A DNA stretch of 64,000 nt, from the NCBI GenBank assembly GCA_023212725.1, contig JALBYF010000056.1:1-64000 (forward strand), written 5' to 3'. Below are positions 1 to 9,903 of the stretch, piece after piece (positions within the stretch are counted from its first letter, which is position 1; the number at the start of each line of letters is the position of its first letter). Source of the DNA: Tranzscheliella williamsii (Eukaryota > Basidiomycota > Ustilaginomycetes > Ustilaginales > Ustilaginaceae). The notes beneath the pieces were generated by a model. That model was given only the letters and a program-made list of their open reading frames with translations, ran no database searches and had not been told where the DNA came from. Made by a program: the position numbers and the translations under genes.

Positions 1-75
<75 letters not shown>

Positions 76-77
76 GT

Positions 78-116
<39 letters not shown>
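1..116. repeat. Poly-G homopolymer at window start
   Basis: Positions 1-74 and 80-116 are uninterrupted G; only 75-79 (tgttt) breaks the run. It does not resemble a TTAGGG-type telomere. A long G run at the very edge of the window is more likely a contig-end or sequencing/assembly artefact than biology, although a natural G tract cannot be excluded from the sequence alone. Confidence 0.9.
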
Positions 117-118
<2 letters not shown>

Positions 119-642
119 AAGCCGCCGCGCTGCCCGCCTTATATCCATCTCTAGCCCGCGCTAGCACTCGATGCGCTCCCTCCTAGGCGCTCACCGCTGC
201 GCTGCCCGGCCAGGCGAAACACGCAGCGGAGCTGCGGGAGGCCTTCCCAAACCCAGCACAACCCCACTTGAATGCCCAGCACTACACCCACTTCATTTCG
301 CCATGCTAGAATTCGTCGGTTGTAAAAAGTCAGCTGCAAAAAGTTGGGAGTGGGCGGACGGTTGCCTAGCTCTCATCCTTCGACAGCTGCTGGCTAGTTG
401 GTGAATGGCGCGGTCGGGGTGGTCTGACACATAGGCGCCAGGCTCGGCTTGGACTGCGTTCGCCTGGTTCAGCAGGACCGCAAGAATGCCCAAAGCTCGG
501 GCCGAGCCCGCAACGTAGTGACGGCTCTAATTGTAGTAGTTGTGATTTCACTGTGTCAGGACATATTGCGTATAAGCTGCTGTTGTATTCGTTCGTGAGG
601 ATCGCTATCCCAGTTCAAAAGATACGCAACGGATGACAGCCA
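117..642. other. Intergenic sequence downstream of the Sec14/HAD gene
   Basis: About 525 bases between the G homopolymer and the stop of the first gene. Short open frames exist on both strands but none has a recognisable family, a plausible start context or consistent coding character. It probably holds the 3' untranslated region of the minus-strand gene; nothing else is visible. Confidence 0.5.
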
Positions 643-2751
643 TCAAGGCAGGACATCTAGATCTCCCAAGCTGTCGATCAGATAGTCTGGTACGGTTTTG
701 GCTCCGACTTGGTCGATCTCCTGCCGGGTCGAAATGCCAGTCAGTACCATCATGCTGGCGATGCCGCCGTCCTTGGCAAACTCGATGTCCGTGTTGAGAC
801 GGTCGCCGACCATGATGGCACGCTTCGGGTCAAAGTGCTTGGTGGCGATAATGCAATCCAGCATCGGTTTGTGCGGCTTGCCCACAATCGTAGGCGTTCT
901 CTTGGTCGAAAACACGAGTGGTGCCGAAAGGCTTCCGGCGCCCGGCCATGGTCCGCCCTTGGCCGGGAAAGTGGAGTCGTCATTGGTCAGGATGAAGTGA
1001 CATCCTCCGCCTTCTTTGCCCGCTTCCACCGGACCCTCACAGCCTGGTCGGGTCAGGTGCTTGAACGCCTTGGCCAGCTTGATGTAGGACATGTGCATGT
1101 CGAATCCGCAGACCACCGCGCCCACCTTAGGATCAATCGCATCGCTGTTTTGCAGCGAGGTAAAGTCAAGCGCTGGAAGAAATTGGTTGTCCTTGGCGCT
1201 CGTACCTCCGCAGTGCAAAATTCCCTCGGCATCCAGCTCTTCCTCGATTCCATGCATGCCAATCACATAGACCTTTCGATCGGCAGGAAAGTTCAACACC
1301 TTCTTCAGGTAGACCGCAGAAGCGTATGAAGAAGAAAAAACCTCGCCTAGCTCAGCTTGAATCTTCATGCCTTCGAACTTTTTCAGGTAGGTCGCTCGCG
1401 ACTTGGAAGCGTTATTCGTCACAAAGATCACCGACTTGTTTCGCTGACGCAGCTTCTGCAGCACTGACACTACTCCGGCTATAGTCTCATCGCCCGACCA
1501 GAGGACACCATCGCAGTCAAACAGGAAAGTATCGTATTTGGAGAGGAGATCCTCGTAGTCGTCCATGTTCTGCAGATACTTGTAGGCCGAGCCAGCGCTC
1601 TGAGCCGGTTTGGCCGAGTCAGCGCGAGCGAGATCAGCCACGCCGGCAGTGCTGCCCGCACCGGCCTCTAGCCCGGTAGCTTCTGCCCCCTGAGTCGACT
1701 GATCACCAGCGACTGCATTTGCATGGACCTGGACCGGCGTCGGTGCAGCCCCATGTGACACAGAAGGGGTAAGTTGCTGCTTTTTGTCCATTCGGGTCCC
1801 ATCTTCGGCGATGCCGCAAACATTGATCAGTGTGTCCCAGTAGGTCTTAAAGTCCCACTCATAGTTGTAGCGGCCGCCGGGGAATTCAGCATCGAGCTGT
1901 TCCTTGGGAATGTAATCCAAGAGATCTGGATTGAATCGGATCTTCTCCTTTGTGACAGGGTCGAGAAACGGGAGAAGGGCCGCGAAGAAGGCGTTAATGA
2001 ACCAAGGAACGTTGATCACAAGAGACATTCCTAGCCGCTCTACATAGTGGTTTTGGAGGATATTAGCGACCGTTCTGGCTGTGGAGAGCGAGGGATTAGA
2101 CTGGGTGGTCGCCGACTCAAAGTCAACAACGATGGCGTAATTCTCCACGCCTTCAGGCATGAGGTCGATGGCCCGCTCCAGACTGTATACCAGGAATCTG
2201 ATTTGATCAGGCCCGGGCTTCGTGTTCTCACGGGCGGGGCGCAGATAGATAACCGGTCGTCCATTTTTGTCAAAGCCGGAGATCATCAGCTTGCCCGTCT
2301 CGGCTTCGTGTGCTATAGAACCAGGGGCGATGATCTCGGGCTGAAACTCTCGGCGCCAATGAAGGGTGTCCTTGATCCGCTTCTTGGCATTTTCGAGGTC
2401 ACCTTTGGCAGCTCTCAGGTATCTCTGGTACAGTTTAGATTCAGAAAGCCATTTGTCTTCCCAGGGCTTGTACTCCTCCGTGGGAGGGTCCTGCGCCGCC
2501 AGCCCGCTCGTGTAGGCTCTCAGGTGGGAGAGCGCTTCCTCCTGATCGCTAGTCAGACTAGAGACAGGCGGGCGTTCCCAGCCTTCAGTAGGTTCTGTGA
2601 TAACTTTGGTGGTCTTTGGCGGAAGTGGCTCAGCGTCAGACATGGTAGACTGGGTAGAAGGCGTCCGTGAGAGTCGACCGAGAAATCGTGACATGGTTTG
2701 GCCTGCACTAAATCCTTTCCCTCCAGAAGGCGAATCCTGACCGCTCGTCAT
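643..2751 (-). CDS. Sec14-like (CRAL-TRIO) / PHO13-type HAD phosphatase fusion protein
   Basis: A single uninterrupted 702-residue frame from an ATG at 2751 encodes two domains. Residues about 80-315 are a Sec14/CRAL-TRIO lipid-transfer domain, with a CRAL-TRIO N-terminal helix pair and a lipid-binding core ending near YIPKEQLDAEFPGG. Residues about 396-702 are a HAD phosphatase of the PHO13/phosphoglycolate-phosphatase type: motif I FDCDGVLW (D412, D414), motif II TNN (445-447), motif III lysine in VGKPHKP, motif IV GDRLNTD (649-655). The two are joined by a roughly 70-residue Ala/Gly/Ser/Thr-rich linker without stops or obvious splice signals. Known PHO13/PGP enzymes repair toxic metabolic side products; known Sec14 proteins exchange phosphoinositides or other lipids between membranes. 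Coupling both in one chain is inferred from the open frame; the domain calls are secure, the single-protein architecture less so. A separate phosphatase starting at Met396 is the alternative. Confidence 0.85.
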   Translation of the reverse strand: MTSGQDSPSGGKGFSAGQTMSRFLGRLSRTPSTQSTMSDAEPLPPKTTKVITEPTEGWERPPVSSLTSDQEEALSHLRAYTSGLAAQDPPTEEYKPWEDKWLSESKLYQRYLRAAKGDLENAKKRIKDTLHWRREFQPEIIAPGSIAHEAETGKLMISGFDKNGRPVIYLRPARENTKPGPDQIRFLVYSLERAIDLMPEGVENYAIVVDFESATTQSNPSLSTARTVANILQNHYVERLGMSLVINVPWFINAFFAALLPFLDPVTKEKIRFNPDLLDYIPKEQLDAEFPGGRYNYEWDFKTYWDTLINVCGIAEDGTRMDKKQQLTPSVSHGAAPTPVQVHANAVAGDQSTQGAEATGLEAGAGSTAGVADLARADSAKPAQSAGSAYKYLQNMDDYEDLLSKYDTFLFDCDGVLWSGDETIAGVVSVLQKLRQRNKSVIFVTNNASKSRATYLKKFEGMKIQAELGEVFSSSYASAVYLKKVLNFPADRKVYVIGMHGIEEELDAEGILHCGGTSAKDNQFLPALDFTSLQNSDAIDPKVGAVVCGFDMHMSYIKLAKAFKHLTRPGCEGPVEAGKEGGGCHFILTNDDSTFPAKGGPWPGAGSLSAPLVFSTKRTPTIVGKPHKPMLDCIIATKHFDPKRAIMVGDRLNTDIEFAKDGGIASMMVLTGISTRQEIDQVGAKTVPDYLIDSLGDLDVLP

Positions 2752-3160
2752 GCCAAGCTGTTATAGACTGCAACTTTGTCGATAGAAGTAGTGCAGATTT
2801 GGACTAGAGACAACGGTGGTGAGATGAAGGCCGAGCTACGGGCCGAGTCATCCAAAACGCAAGATGCTTGGAAGAAGCTGTCCTCGCATGCAAGGGTACG
2901 TGCAACAGAGTATCAGGCGTTTGATCGGGGTCAGCATCGGTGTCAGCATCGAGTTCCGATCGGGTTGGCATCGGGCGGGCATCGGGCCAGGACGTGTCAC
3001 GTACGACATATCAACCTCGTCGAGCTGTCACCTCCCTTTCCATGCTTGCTTCCACGTCTCCCTCCTCGCCGTGGCAGCGGATTCGATATATAGGCGCCCT
3101 CTCAGTCCTGATTGCCAGTCGCTCTCCATCTTGCGACAAAGGCTCAGCTGCGTGGCAATT
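2752..3160. promoter_or_regulatory. Shared divergent promoter region, Sec14/HAD gene and Apq12-like gene
   Basis: About 410 bases separate the two divergent start codons. A TATATA element lies at 3087-3092, about 70 bases before the Apq12-like ATG at 3161, and is the best candidate core-promoter signal. Small open frames in this stretch look incidental. Confidence 0.4.
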
Positions 3161-4396
3161 ATGGCAGACACAGCAAACTCCATGGGCGGGGTCCTTCACG
3201 ACCTGCTCTCGAATATCATCCCCTATCCGCTGTTCAGAGTCCTGGCCGGCGTTTCCAACCTCATCTACCATCTGCTCGGAACTGCGAATGATCCGACCTC
3301 ATGGTCTTCTACTTTGCTTCCGCCGCTGATGATCTTCTTCGTCGCTTATTTTGCACTGGTCACCGCTTATCGCACTGTTCGATCGATGCTAGCGCTTGCC
3401 TGGTTCGGCATCAAGTGGGGCGCCATCATCGGCGGCCTGATCGCTGTTTGGGCGTGGTGGACCGAGAACACCGATACAGTCCGTAGCACTGGCATCGCGC
3501 CAAGCAGAGGGTTCATCGATCAGCGTACGTATACTTGGTCTTCGTTTCCTAGACAGCGGGAAATGTACTGAGATGCTTTCATCTCGGCGCCATTGCGGTC
3601 TCCCACAACCTCGGAAAGTAGTTCGAGGCTGACGCCCTCCCTTGCCTTGTGTCGACTGTCCCTCCGCACACGCTCGCGCCACATAGTCACCGGTCTTGGG
3701 CCGTTGCTCAGTACCGTATATACTCATCTGCCAGACCTCGGTACGGCCGCTTCGTCGCAAGGCCGGCGAGGACGCACCTCGGCATCCTCGCCGTATTCGC
3801 GACGGCGTACGCGTTACTCTTCTCGCAGCACACCGTCTGCCTTTAACTTTGGCCAACAAGACGAACACAGCCTGGCGGACGATCTCGGTTCTGGATTCGA
3901 CGCTTTTGCGGAGATGTTCGGCAGGTCGTCGTCAGATACGAGCGACGAAGGCGTGGATTTCTCGACCCTGCTGAGGAGGCTTGTGGTCGAAGGTCGGAGG
4001 CAGGGCATCGATGGGCTGTCCGCCCTGCGTGCAGCTGGCCGAGTGCAGGACGAGCTGCGCCAGTTCCAGCACAACCCCACCGCGTGGTTCGAGGGCGTTG
4101 GCGAGCGGTTCCGGACATCCTACTCCAGCTCGAATCCCGAACTGGAAGGAGAGGATTTCCCGTCTGCGCGAACAGGCGGCGGCAGCGGTACAGCGCGGAG
4201 CGGCTATAACACCAGGTCGCAGACACGCAGGAGTCAGCAGTACCAGCAGCAGCGGGACCCCGGCGCCACTGGCCATCACGCAGACGACTCGTCCGGATGG
4301 TGGTCCAATATCGCTTCCGGCGTCAACGACTTCTTGAAAAGCGAGACACAAGACAACGGCCGGAGAAGGCGGACACGCACTCAGTATAACTCTTGA
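3161..4396 (+). CDS. Apq12-like nuclear envelope membrane protein, one intron
   Basis: Two exons are proposed: 3161-3524 and 3735-4396, with intron 3525-3734 (donor GTACGT, acceptor CCAG), giving 341 residues. The 3' boundary was chosen because it restores frame; a different acceptor or two shorter introns are possible. The N-terminal part has two adjacent hydrophobic segments, LLPPLMIFFVAYFALVTAY and GAIIGGLIAVWAWW, separated by a short basic stretch. That LPP-plus-two-helix layout resembles the fungal Apq12 'nuclear pore assembly and biogenesis' family. Apq12 proteins sit in the nuclear envelope/ER and affect membrane fluidity and pore assembly. The C-terminal ~200 residues are Ser/Arg/Gly-rich and probably disordered. 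The gene itself is likely real; the family assignment is tentative. Confidence 0.6.
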
Positions 4397-4616
4397 CTAT
4401 CCGCTGCTCTCCCCCTCTTTCCCCCGGATTCTGAAAACATCTGCTCCAATTTTGTACAAGTATCTCAAACGGTCGCAGAATCGACACAGTATCGTGCAAG
4501 GGCTGACGGTACAGTCTATGTATCTGCTTGAGTTGAATGTATGTAGATCAATGCGGGGTGCCGGCGGACGCCGTTCGGCGGACGAGGTAAGGCAAGACGC
4601 CAGGCGGTGGGGCTGT

Positions 4617-5606
4617 TCAATCGTTGCTGTCTTCGTTGACCTCGTCGAGGCGGGGGACCTTTTCGGTCCTGACCTGGAGACGCTTGGCGATGGCGAGGCA
4701 GGTTTCTCTGACGCTTTGCACGTCTTGGACGCTCCAGCCGGCTCTGATGGCGCCGCGGAGATGCCAGAGGACTTCGGCTCTGCAGTTCTGGCAGATGAGG
4801 GCGGCGACGAGGACGAGCTCGGTGAGGCGCCAGTCGAGGATGGACTCCTGTGCGAGGGTGAAGCCGTAGTTGATTTCGAGGGTGAGGAACCTGAGGTCCT
4901 GCATGTTGTCGGCCATTTTGGTGTTGAGGATGGGGTCGAGGTTGTGTCTGTAGACTCTGCGGAGTGCGGTGTGGGCGGGAGTGGTGAGTGCCTCGAGCGG
5001 CTGGGCGAGTGTCGGTGCGCGCGCGAAGTCGGCCGCGGTGAGCAGGAACTGCGGCTGCGTTGCGCGCAGATGCTCCAGCAGCGCAAACATAGTCTCCAGC
5101 GCCGGCGGGATGCCGAAGATCACCGACCCCTTCACGAGCGTCTCCTGCATCTGCCGCTGGATCTGCTGCGACGCCCGCTTCCCATCCCCGTCGCCACCGC
5201 CCGGCAGTGCCACTGCCTCCGTCAGCGCGAGCGTGTACAGATCAACAACCGCCTCCGGCCCCCCGTGCGCGGACGCGATCGCCGACGTAAGCACCAGCAG
5301 CCACGCTTCCTCCCTCACCCTCGCAGACAACGTATCGCGGAATGCTACGATTTCATCCCGCGACAGAGGCGCCGGAGCCGACAGATCAACCATAGTAGAT
5401 AGACAAGCTGGGCGCCGGCCAGCAGTGCGACAGACTGAGCTCCTGAAGGATGCAAGTGGGATTCGAGCTGGTGAGTTCAAAGCCTGGTAGCAGCACCCTA
5501 CCCTTGCGGCGGAAGAGGTAACTGTGACGAGATGTGCAAGCTGAAGTGAGCGCCGAGCCGTATGGAAAGGCAGGGAAGCAGAGCTGCGAAGTGCGAGCGT
5601 CACCAT
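4617..5606 (-). CDS. AhpD/carboxymuconolactone decarboxylase-fold protein, possibly mitochondrial
   Basis: The conserved part (ATG at 5393, 258 residues) is all-helical and carries CQNCRAEVLWHLRGA near residues 201-215. This is the Cys-x2-Cys-x6-His region seen in AhpD/CMD-fold proteins, which act as thiol peroxidase partners or as decarboxylases. The frame stays open upstream to another ATG at 5606. That adds 71 residues rich in Arg, Ser, Ala and Leu with no Asp or Glu, which fits a mitochondrial presequence. The longer start is reported because of this; the shorter start at 5393 is a real alternative and could give dual localisation. Substrate unknown. Confidence 0.7.
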   Translation of the reverse strand: MVTLALRSSASLPFHTARRSLQLAHLVTVTSSAARVGCCYQALNSPARIPLASFRSSVCRTAGRRPACLSTMVDLSAPAPLSRDEIVAFRDTLSARVREEAWLLVLTSAIASAHGGPEAVVDLYTLALTEAVALPGGGDGDGKRASQQIQRQMQETLVKGSVIFGIPPALETMFALLEHLRATQPQFLLTAADFARAPTLAQPLEALTTPAHTALRRVYRHNLDPILNTKMADNMQDLRFLTLEINYGFTLAQESILDWRLTELVLVAALICQNCRAEVLWHLRGAIRAGWSVQDVQSVRETCLAIAKRLQVRTEKVPRLDEVNEDSND

Positions 5607-6047
5607 AGCCGCACTCCTGCGCGTACCCTCGATATGAGCGACAAGGCAAGCTAGCCCGCGGCCAACTCATCTTCACTGCTTCCTCCCGCTCCTCTGCTTC
5701 CACATAGGTGGCACATGCCCACTTCATGCGAGCAAGACAGCTTCTCTCCACATTTCCCACCTGTGCTTCTGCGCAGCTGATTGAAAAGTCTTAACATCCG
5801 ACCTTTCTCGGCCGTCACTGCATACACTTAGTGCTGCCCTTTTCCAGCCTGGCATTATATTGTGAATGTGCTGCCCCCGTATCTCAACGTACATACTCAG
5901 TACATGTTTACAGCTAGTATCGGGGTGGACGAGAAAGCCGCCGATTACATACTCCTCCTCCGTACCACCGCCAATCTACAACACGACCGCAGGTTCTTGG
6001 AGACACTTCAGAGGCTTGGCTGCAGGTGAGCAAGGGGTTTGCCCCGG
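5607..6047. other. Intergenic sequence between CMD-fold gene and carrier gene
   Basis: About 440 bases holding the upstream region of the CMD-fold gene and the 3' untranslated region of the carrier gene. No further gene, RNA or strong motif recognised. Confidence 0.5.
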
Positions 6048-7397
6048 TCAGATGCCCATCTGCCTTTTCATTCCCATCCAGACGGCAAAGGAGATGCTGG
6101 TCATGGGGACCACCTTGAGGAACCCGATGCTGAGTCCTACGTAAAAGCCGCGCAGACCGCTCGTCTTGTAAATCCAGGAGGCGGTCTCCCACATCCCGAG
6201 CATCGCTCCGGGACGAATGATTCCGCCTACCTGTTGCCGGCGTCGAATCACTTCGAAGGGATACGCCGCCGTCTGAGACAAAGCTCCGGCCAACGCGCCG
6301 GCTGACAAATCCACCACGGTTTTGTTTGGCCAGTACCACTGCCGTCGTGACCCAGCGGAGGCCGTGGGCGGCTCGGCAGGTGGAAAGAGGTCCTGCAGAA
6401 GCGTCTTACAGCGACCAAAGACCAGGAACGAAGTGCCGGCATACGGCACCATACCCATCACAGTGACGCTGAATCCTCGATAGAACTTGAGGATGGGGTA
6501 CTTGGCTAGCAGGCTGTTACCTGCCGGCACAGCAGATGAAGGAACGTGAGGATCTGCCGCCCGCAGTGCGCCTTCAATCGAGTTGGCAGCCGCTGCAGAA
6601 ATGGCATTGGCAGATGAGGTAGAAAGGTGCGCCTTGCCTTGTTGCGCAGTTTGTTGCGCCATGCGTGCGGCCCGCTTGCGCGCATCACCGCTGAAGGGAG
6701 CCTCCGTGGTCCCCTCGGAATAGATCATCTTGACGATACGCCTCAGCCCGCCCTTCTGCTTTTTCCGTTTGGTCTCGAAGGCCAAACGTACGCGGATCAA
6801 CTCTAGCGGATAAGTGAGGAAAACGGAGAGTACTCCGCTCATGGCCCCTGCCGAGAAGAGCCTGGCAGATGTCTCGCTCTCCCTCGTAGGCATCAGATAG
6901 AAGTGAAGCTTGTCGTACGCCATATACTTGATTGCCGCGTAGGGGAAGATTCTCATCAGAGTAGCGCTATGCCCTTGAAACAGAGCCATGGGCCCATCCG
7001 TCTTGACGATATCCCGTCCTGCGTTGAACACCCCCAGCCACTTGCCCGAGTACTTTTGAAACTCTGGATTCTGCGCCTGAAACAAGATTTTGACCCTGTC
7101 CAGTGGCGCAATGGAGGACTTGGCGACGCACCCAGCAATGCCACCAGCGATGCCTGAGCGGAGCACGTAATTCCAGCTCGTCTTGTCGGTTGGTTCGCCC
7201 AGTACGGCAGGGATAGCAGGCGATAGTGCTTTCTGGGCAGGCGGCGCTATTGAGTAGCCATCGTCGCCATGATCATAGGCTCTACCCTTACCCTTGACGT
7301 CCGCGGCGGCTCGAACAAGCGGGGTGGCATCTTTTGGATCCGAAGCTGTTGTGTCTGTTTCGCACAATGGCGGATGTCTTGGCCTTGGCGCTACCAT
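6048..7397 (-). CDS. LEU5: Mitochondrial carrier, Leu5/SLC25A42 type (coenzyme A transport)
   Basis: The first in-frame ATG is at 7397, giving 449 residues and no intron. Three mitochondrial-carrier repeats are visible, with signatures PLDRVK, PLELIR and PFEVIR (the P-x-[DE]-x-x-[KR] motif). The sequence around SIAPLDRVKILFQ and FYRGFSVTVMGMVPYAGTSF matches the Leu5/SLC25A16/SLC25A42 subgroup, which imports coenzyme A (or a precursor) into the mitochondrial matrix. The N-terminal ~70 residues are a polar extension. Between repeats two and three there is a low-complexity Ala/Gln/Ser insertion of roughly 75 residues, longer than in the animal proteins. Family membership is strong; the CoA substrate is inferred from subgroup resemblance. 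Confidence 0.88.
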   Translation of the reverse strand: MVAPRPRHPPLCETDTTASDPKDATPLVRAAADVKGKGRAYDHGDDGYSIAPPAQKALSPAIPAVLGEPTDKTSWNYVLRSGIAGGIAGCVAKSSIAPLDRVKILFQAQNPEFQKYSGKWLGVFNAGRDIVKTDGPMALFQGHSATLMRIFPYAAIKYMAYDKLHFYLMPTRESETSARLFSAGAMSGVLSVFLTYPLELIRVRLAFETKRKKQKGGLRRIVKMIYSEGTTEAPFSGDARKRAARMAQQTAQQGKAHLSTSSANAISAAAANSIEGALRAADPHVPSSAVPAGNSLLAKYPILKFYRGFSVTVMGMVPYAGTSFLVFGRCKTLLQDLFPPAEPPTASAGSRRQWYWPNKTVVDLSAGALAGALSQTAAYPFEVIRRRQQVGGIIRPGAMLGMWETASWIYKTSGLRGFYVGLSIGFLKVVPMTSISFAVWMGMKRQMGI

Positions 7398-8226
7398 CCT
7401 CGTCGAAGATGAGTAGTGATTCAAACCTTCGTTCTTTCGCCTTTTGATGACCGGATATGGCTTGTTACTGCCAATTCAGCTGCACGTGTCGGCCAACAAC
7501 CGCCTTGCGGCTCCTTGGTGAGCTCAACTCGTATGCTGGGCAGCAATGTGCAATGGTGGAAGAACAGAGCAGAGCGGAGAGTGTGTCAAAGGAAACCGAA
7601 CACTAGGCAATGCTAGGACGTTGGCCGGTTCCAGGGACTCGTCGCTGTGGGGTTCTGCACTTTGCCCGCTGCGACGTGATGGAAGACGTCGAGCCCCACG
7701 ATCAAGAGGCCGTTCTAATAGGGTGAGAGATGAGGGGGATGTGCTTGATGGTCAAGAAGGAGGCGTCAACGTGTTGTTTGGGGTCCCCGCTTGGGCGGTA
7801 GATGTGTATCCTCGTCACCCTTGTTTGAGGCGACTTCGAAGCCGAACCAACCGGCTCAGGTGAATTAGCAAGCTCGACGCGGAGAATTGGCAAAGTAGCG
7901 ACCGGCTTTATTTCACCACGTCTTCCCCGCTCGATCTTACAACGCCTGCTGAAGCTGCGTGCATTGTTGGTGGTTCAAATCGCAGCCGTGATTAGTTTGA
8001 ATGTGAAAGGCAAGAACATACGCAACGGATCGTGTACTTCTTGCCCATTGTCCACCATACTAGCATTCAGCCTGCCCTGAACATGTACACTTGCCTACAT
8101 CATTTGTCGTTTCATAGCTTGATGTAGAGAACGATAGCAACTATATTCAACAGCACACAGGTGAGAAACACATACACTGTATGGCAAGTACATTGCATCG
8201 AGCATCGGCAAGTAGGAGTGCGACTT
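7398..8226. other. Intergenic sequence upstream of the Leu5-like carrier
   Basis: About 830 bases that should contain the carrier promoter (next to 7397) and the 3' end of the mutase transcript (next to 8227). A 105-residue open frame at 7546-7863 (+) is Arg/Gly-rich and lacks any recognisable similarity; I do not call it a gene. Confidence 0.5.
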
Positions 8227-9903
8227 CTACATGGCACCGTAATCCGAAACCAGCTTGGCGACACCATTGGCAAGAGGAGTTAGCTCGCTCGGGATCGCGC
8301 ATTCGGCGTAGACCCTCACGCAGTCTTCCGTGCCGCTTGGACGCACAAAGCTTCTTGCATCCTTGTACTTGCCCACCAGCTCGTCGATCTTGTCTTGAAG
8401 TCCGGGGGGGCTCGTCAGCCTTCTTTCGGCATCTTCCGTCGTGAACATGGAACGGTCCTTGACGTTGACCTTCAGGATTTTGTTGGGAAGGTCTTCGTAG
8501 GCCCCATCCCACTCAGCCGGCCCCCATTGACGCGCTCGTAGGATCACTTCAACCAGCAACATGTCTGATATGGCATCGCCGACCGTCTGGTTGATCAGGT
8601 CCATCAGAGCGCTTAGCTGCTCTAGCGCAGCTTGAGCAGCGGGTGAGGCTGGAGCCGCCTCTTTTATCTTGCGCTGTGCCGAAGGAGAAAACAGTACGGT
8701 TCCGTGGCCGTTGGCTTCAAAGTAAACGCCAATGTCGTATGACTCGGCGGCATGATGCAGATGTTTGACACCGGTAGGCGTGCAAGTGACGGGGACGCGC
8801 TGCTTCAAATATTTGGTGGAGTTGCCGTTGGCATAGGCTGTCTGGACACAACCCAGCTTGAGGTCAACACCTGCCGTCTTGACTAGCTCCGAAAGGTAGC
8901 CCGCAGCTAACGAAGCGATCTTGTCACCATCCAGAAGTCTGAAGGATTCCTTCAGATTGGCAGGTCCGGTCAAGTAGTAAAAGATTACCCTGTCGGCATC
9001 GCCATCGAAGGAGCACATCCTCTCATGAGCATTGAGCCCTTCCTTCTCGAAGCCAGCAGGTAGGGTTTGATTGGTCTTGACGTAGTCAGCGCCACAGCCG
9101 TTGTTGAGTGCGCCCGGAGTCGTCGTACTGGTACGTAACGGCCTAAAGGCTAGACGATCCTCTGGGATGTACTTGATCAGATTAATGAGGGCGTAGGCCC
9201 CGACACCATTGGCACAATCCACGATAAGGGGCGAAGAATCGGACTTTTCCGGCACAAGTCGCAGATAGGCTTCTGCGAGCTTTTTGTAGTAACCCTGTTC
9301 GCTCGGTTCACCGTAGGAGTCCTCGGTGCCCTGGGTGTTGAGACACTTGACGAGATAGTGGAGCTGTGGAGTTGTCTTGAGGCCAGCGTCGATGGTTTGC
9401 GCTCCAAGTGCGGACAGTCCATCGACGATAGCTCGGACAAGCTGCTTGCAAGATGGTCGTGTATCGTAAGCCACAACAACGGAAGCAGGTGATGAAAGAT
9501 CGACTTTGAAGTGAGCTACCAGTCTTTCCAGCGAGGCAATGAGCTGATCAGAGTCGCTCGCGTTGGCCACCTCGGTGCAGAAAGGCTCCCAGGAAGATTC
9601 GAGCATCTCTCCGCGAGGGTCAACCATTTTGACACCATTGTCCTCTTCAGGATTGTGACTTGCGGTAACCATCAATCCAATCGTCTTACCGCCCAGCTTC
9701 TTGCTTCGTAGCGCGCCAATCAGACCTACTCGGAAGCAGGTGCTGTCCAGAACGTCAGCTTTGGTACGAAGGCCAGCAGTGCCATAAGTAAAGTTTTGAT
9801 TAGCTGGCTTGGGATGAGCTTCCGAGGCGGATGCGATGAGTGAGGTCGGCAACCCTTCGCCCAGGTAAGCCTGTGCAGCCGAAATGGTGTTGGCGAGAGC
9901 CAT
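8227..9903 (-). CDS. AGM1: Phosphoacetylglucosamine mutase
   Basis: 558 residues from the ATG at 9903. It interconverts GlcNAc-6-phosphate and GlcNAc-1-phosphate on the way to UDP-GlcNAc, needed for chitin, N-glycans and GPI anchors. All four active-site signatures of this alpha-phosphohexomutase are visible: phosphoserine loop TASHNPEEDNG (Ser82), metal loop DGDADR, sugar-binding EANGHG and the phosphate-binding RPSGTED. The length fits the family (yeast Pcm1 is about 557). The frame is open to 10038, but the extra 45 residues are hydrophobic, unconserved and start beyond the expected N-terminus; they are treated as 5' untranslated. No intron. Confidence 0.95.
   Translation of the reverse strand: MALANTISAAQAYLGEGLPTSLIASASEAHPKPANQNFTYGTAGLRTKADVLDSTCFRVGLIGALRSKKLGGKTIGLMVTASHNPEEDNGVKMVDPRGEMLESSWEPFCTEVANASDSDQLIASLERLVAHFKVDLSSPASVVVAYDTRPSCKQLVRAIVDGLSALGAQTIDAGLKTTPQLHYLVKCLNTQGTEDSYGEPSEQGYYKKLAEAYLRLVPEKSDSSPLIVDCANGVGAYALINLIKYIPEDRLAFRPLRTSTTTPGALNNGCGADYVKTNQTLPAGFEKEGLNAHERMCSFDGDADRVIFYYLTGPANLKESFRLLDGDKIASLAAGYLSELVKTAGVDLKLGCVQTAYANGNSTKYLKQRVPVTCTPTGVKHLHHAAESYDIGVYFEANGHGTVLFSPSAQRKIKEAAPASPAAQAALEQLSALMDLINQTVGDAISDMLLVEVILRARQWGPAEWDGAYEDLPNKILKVNVKDRSMFTTEDAERRLTSPPGLQDKIDELVGKYKDARSFVRPSGTEDCVRVYAECAIPSELTPLANGVAKLVSDYGAM

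Noticed and set aside
1..116. Telomere at window start
   Set aside because: The run is pure G with no TTAGGG-like periodicity.
7546..7863. 105-codon Arg-rich frame
   Set aside because: Composition typical of chance frames in GC-rich intergenic DNA.
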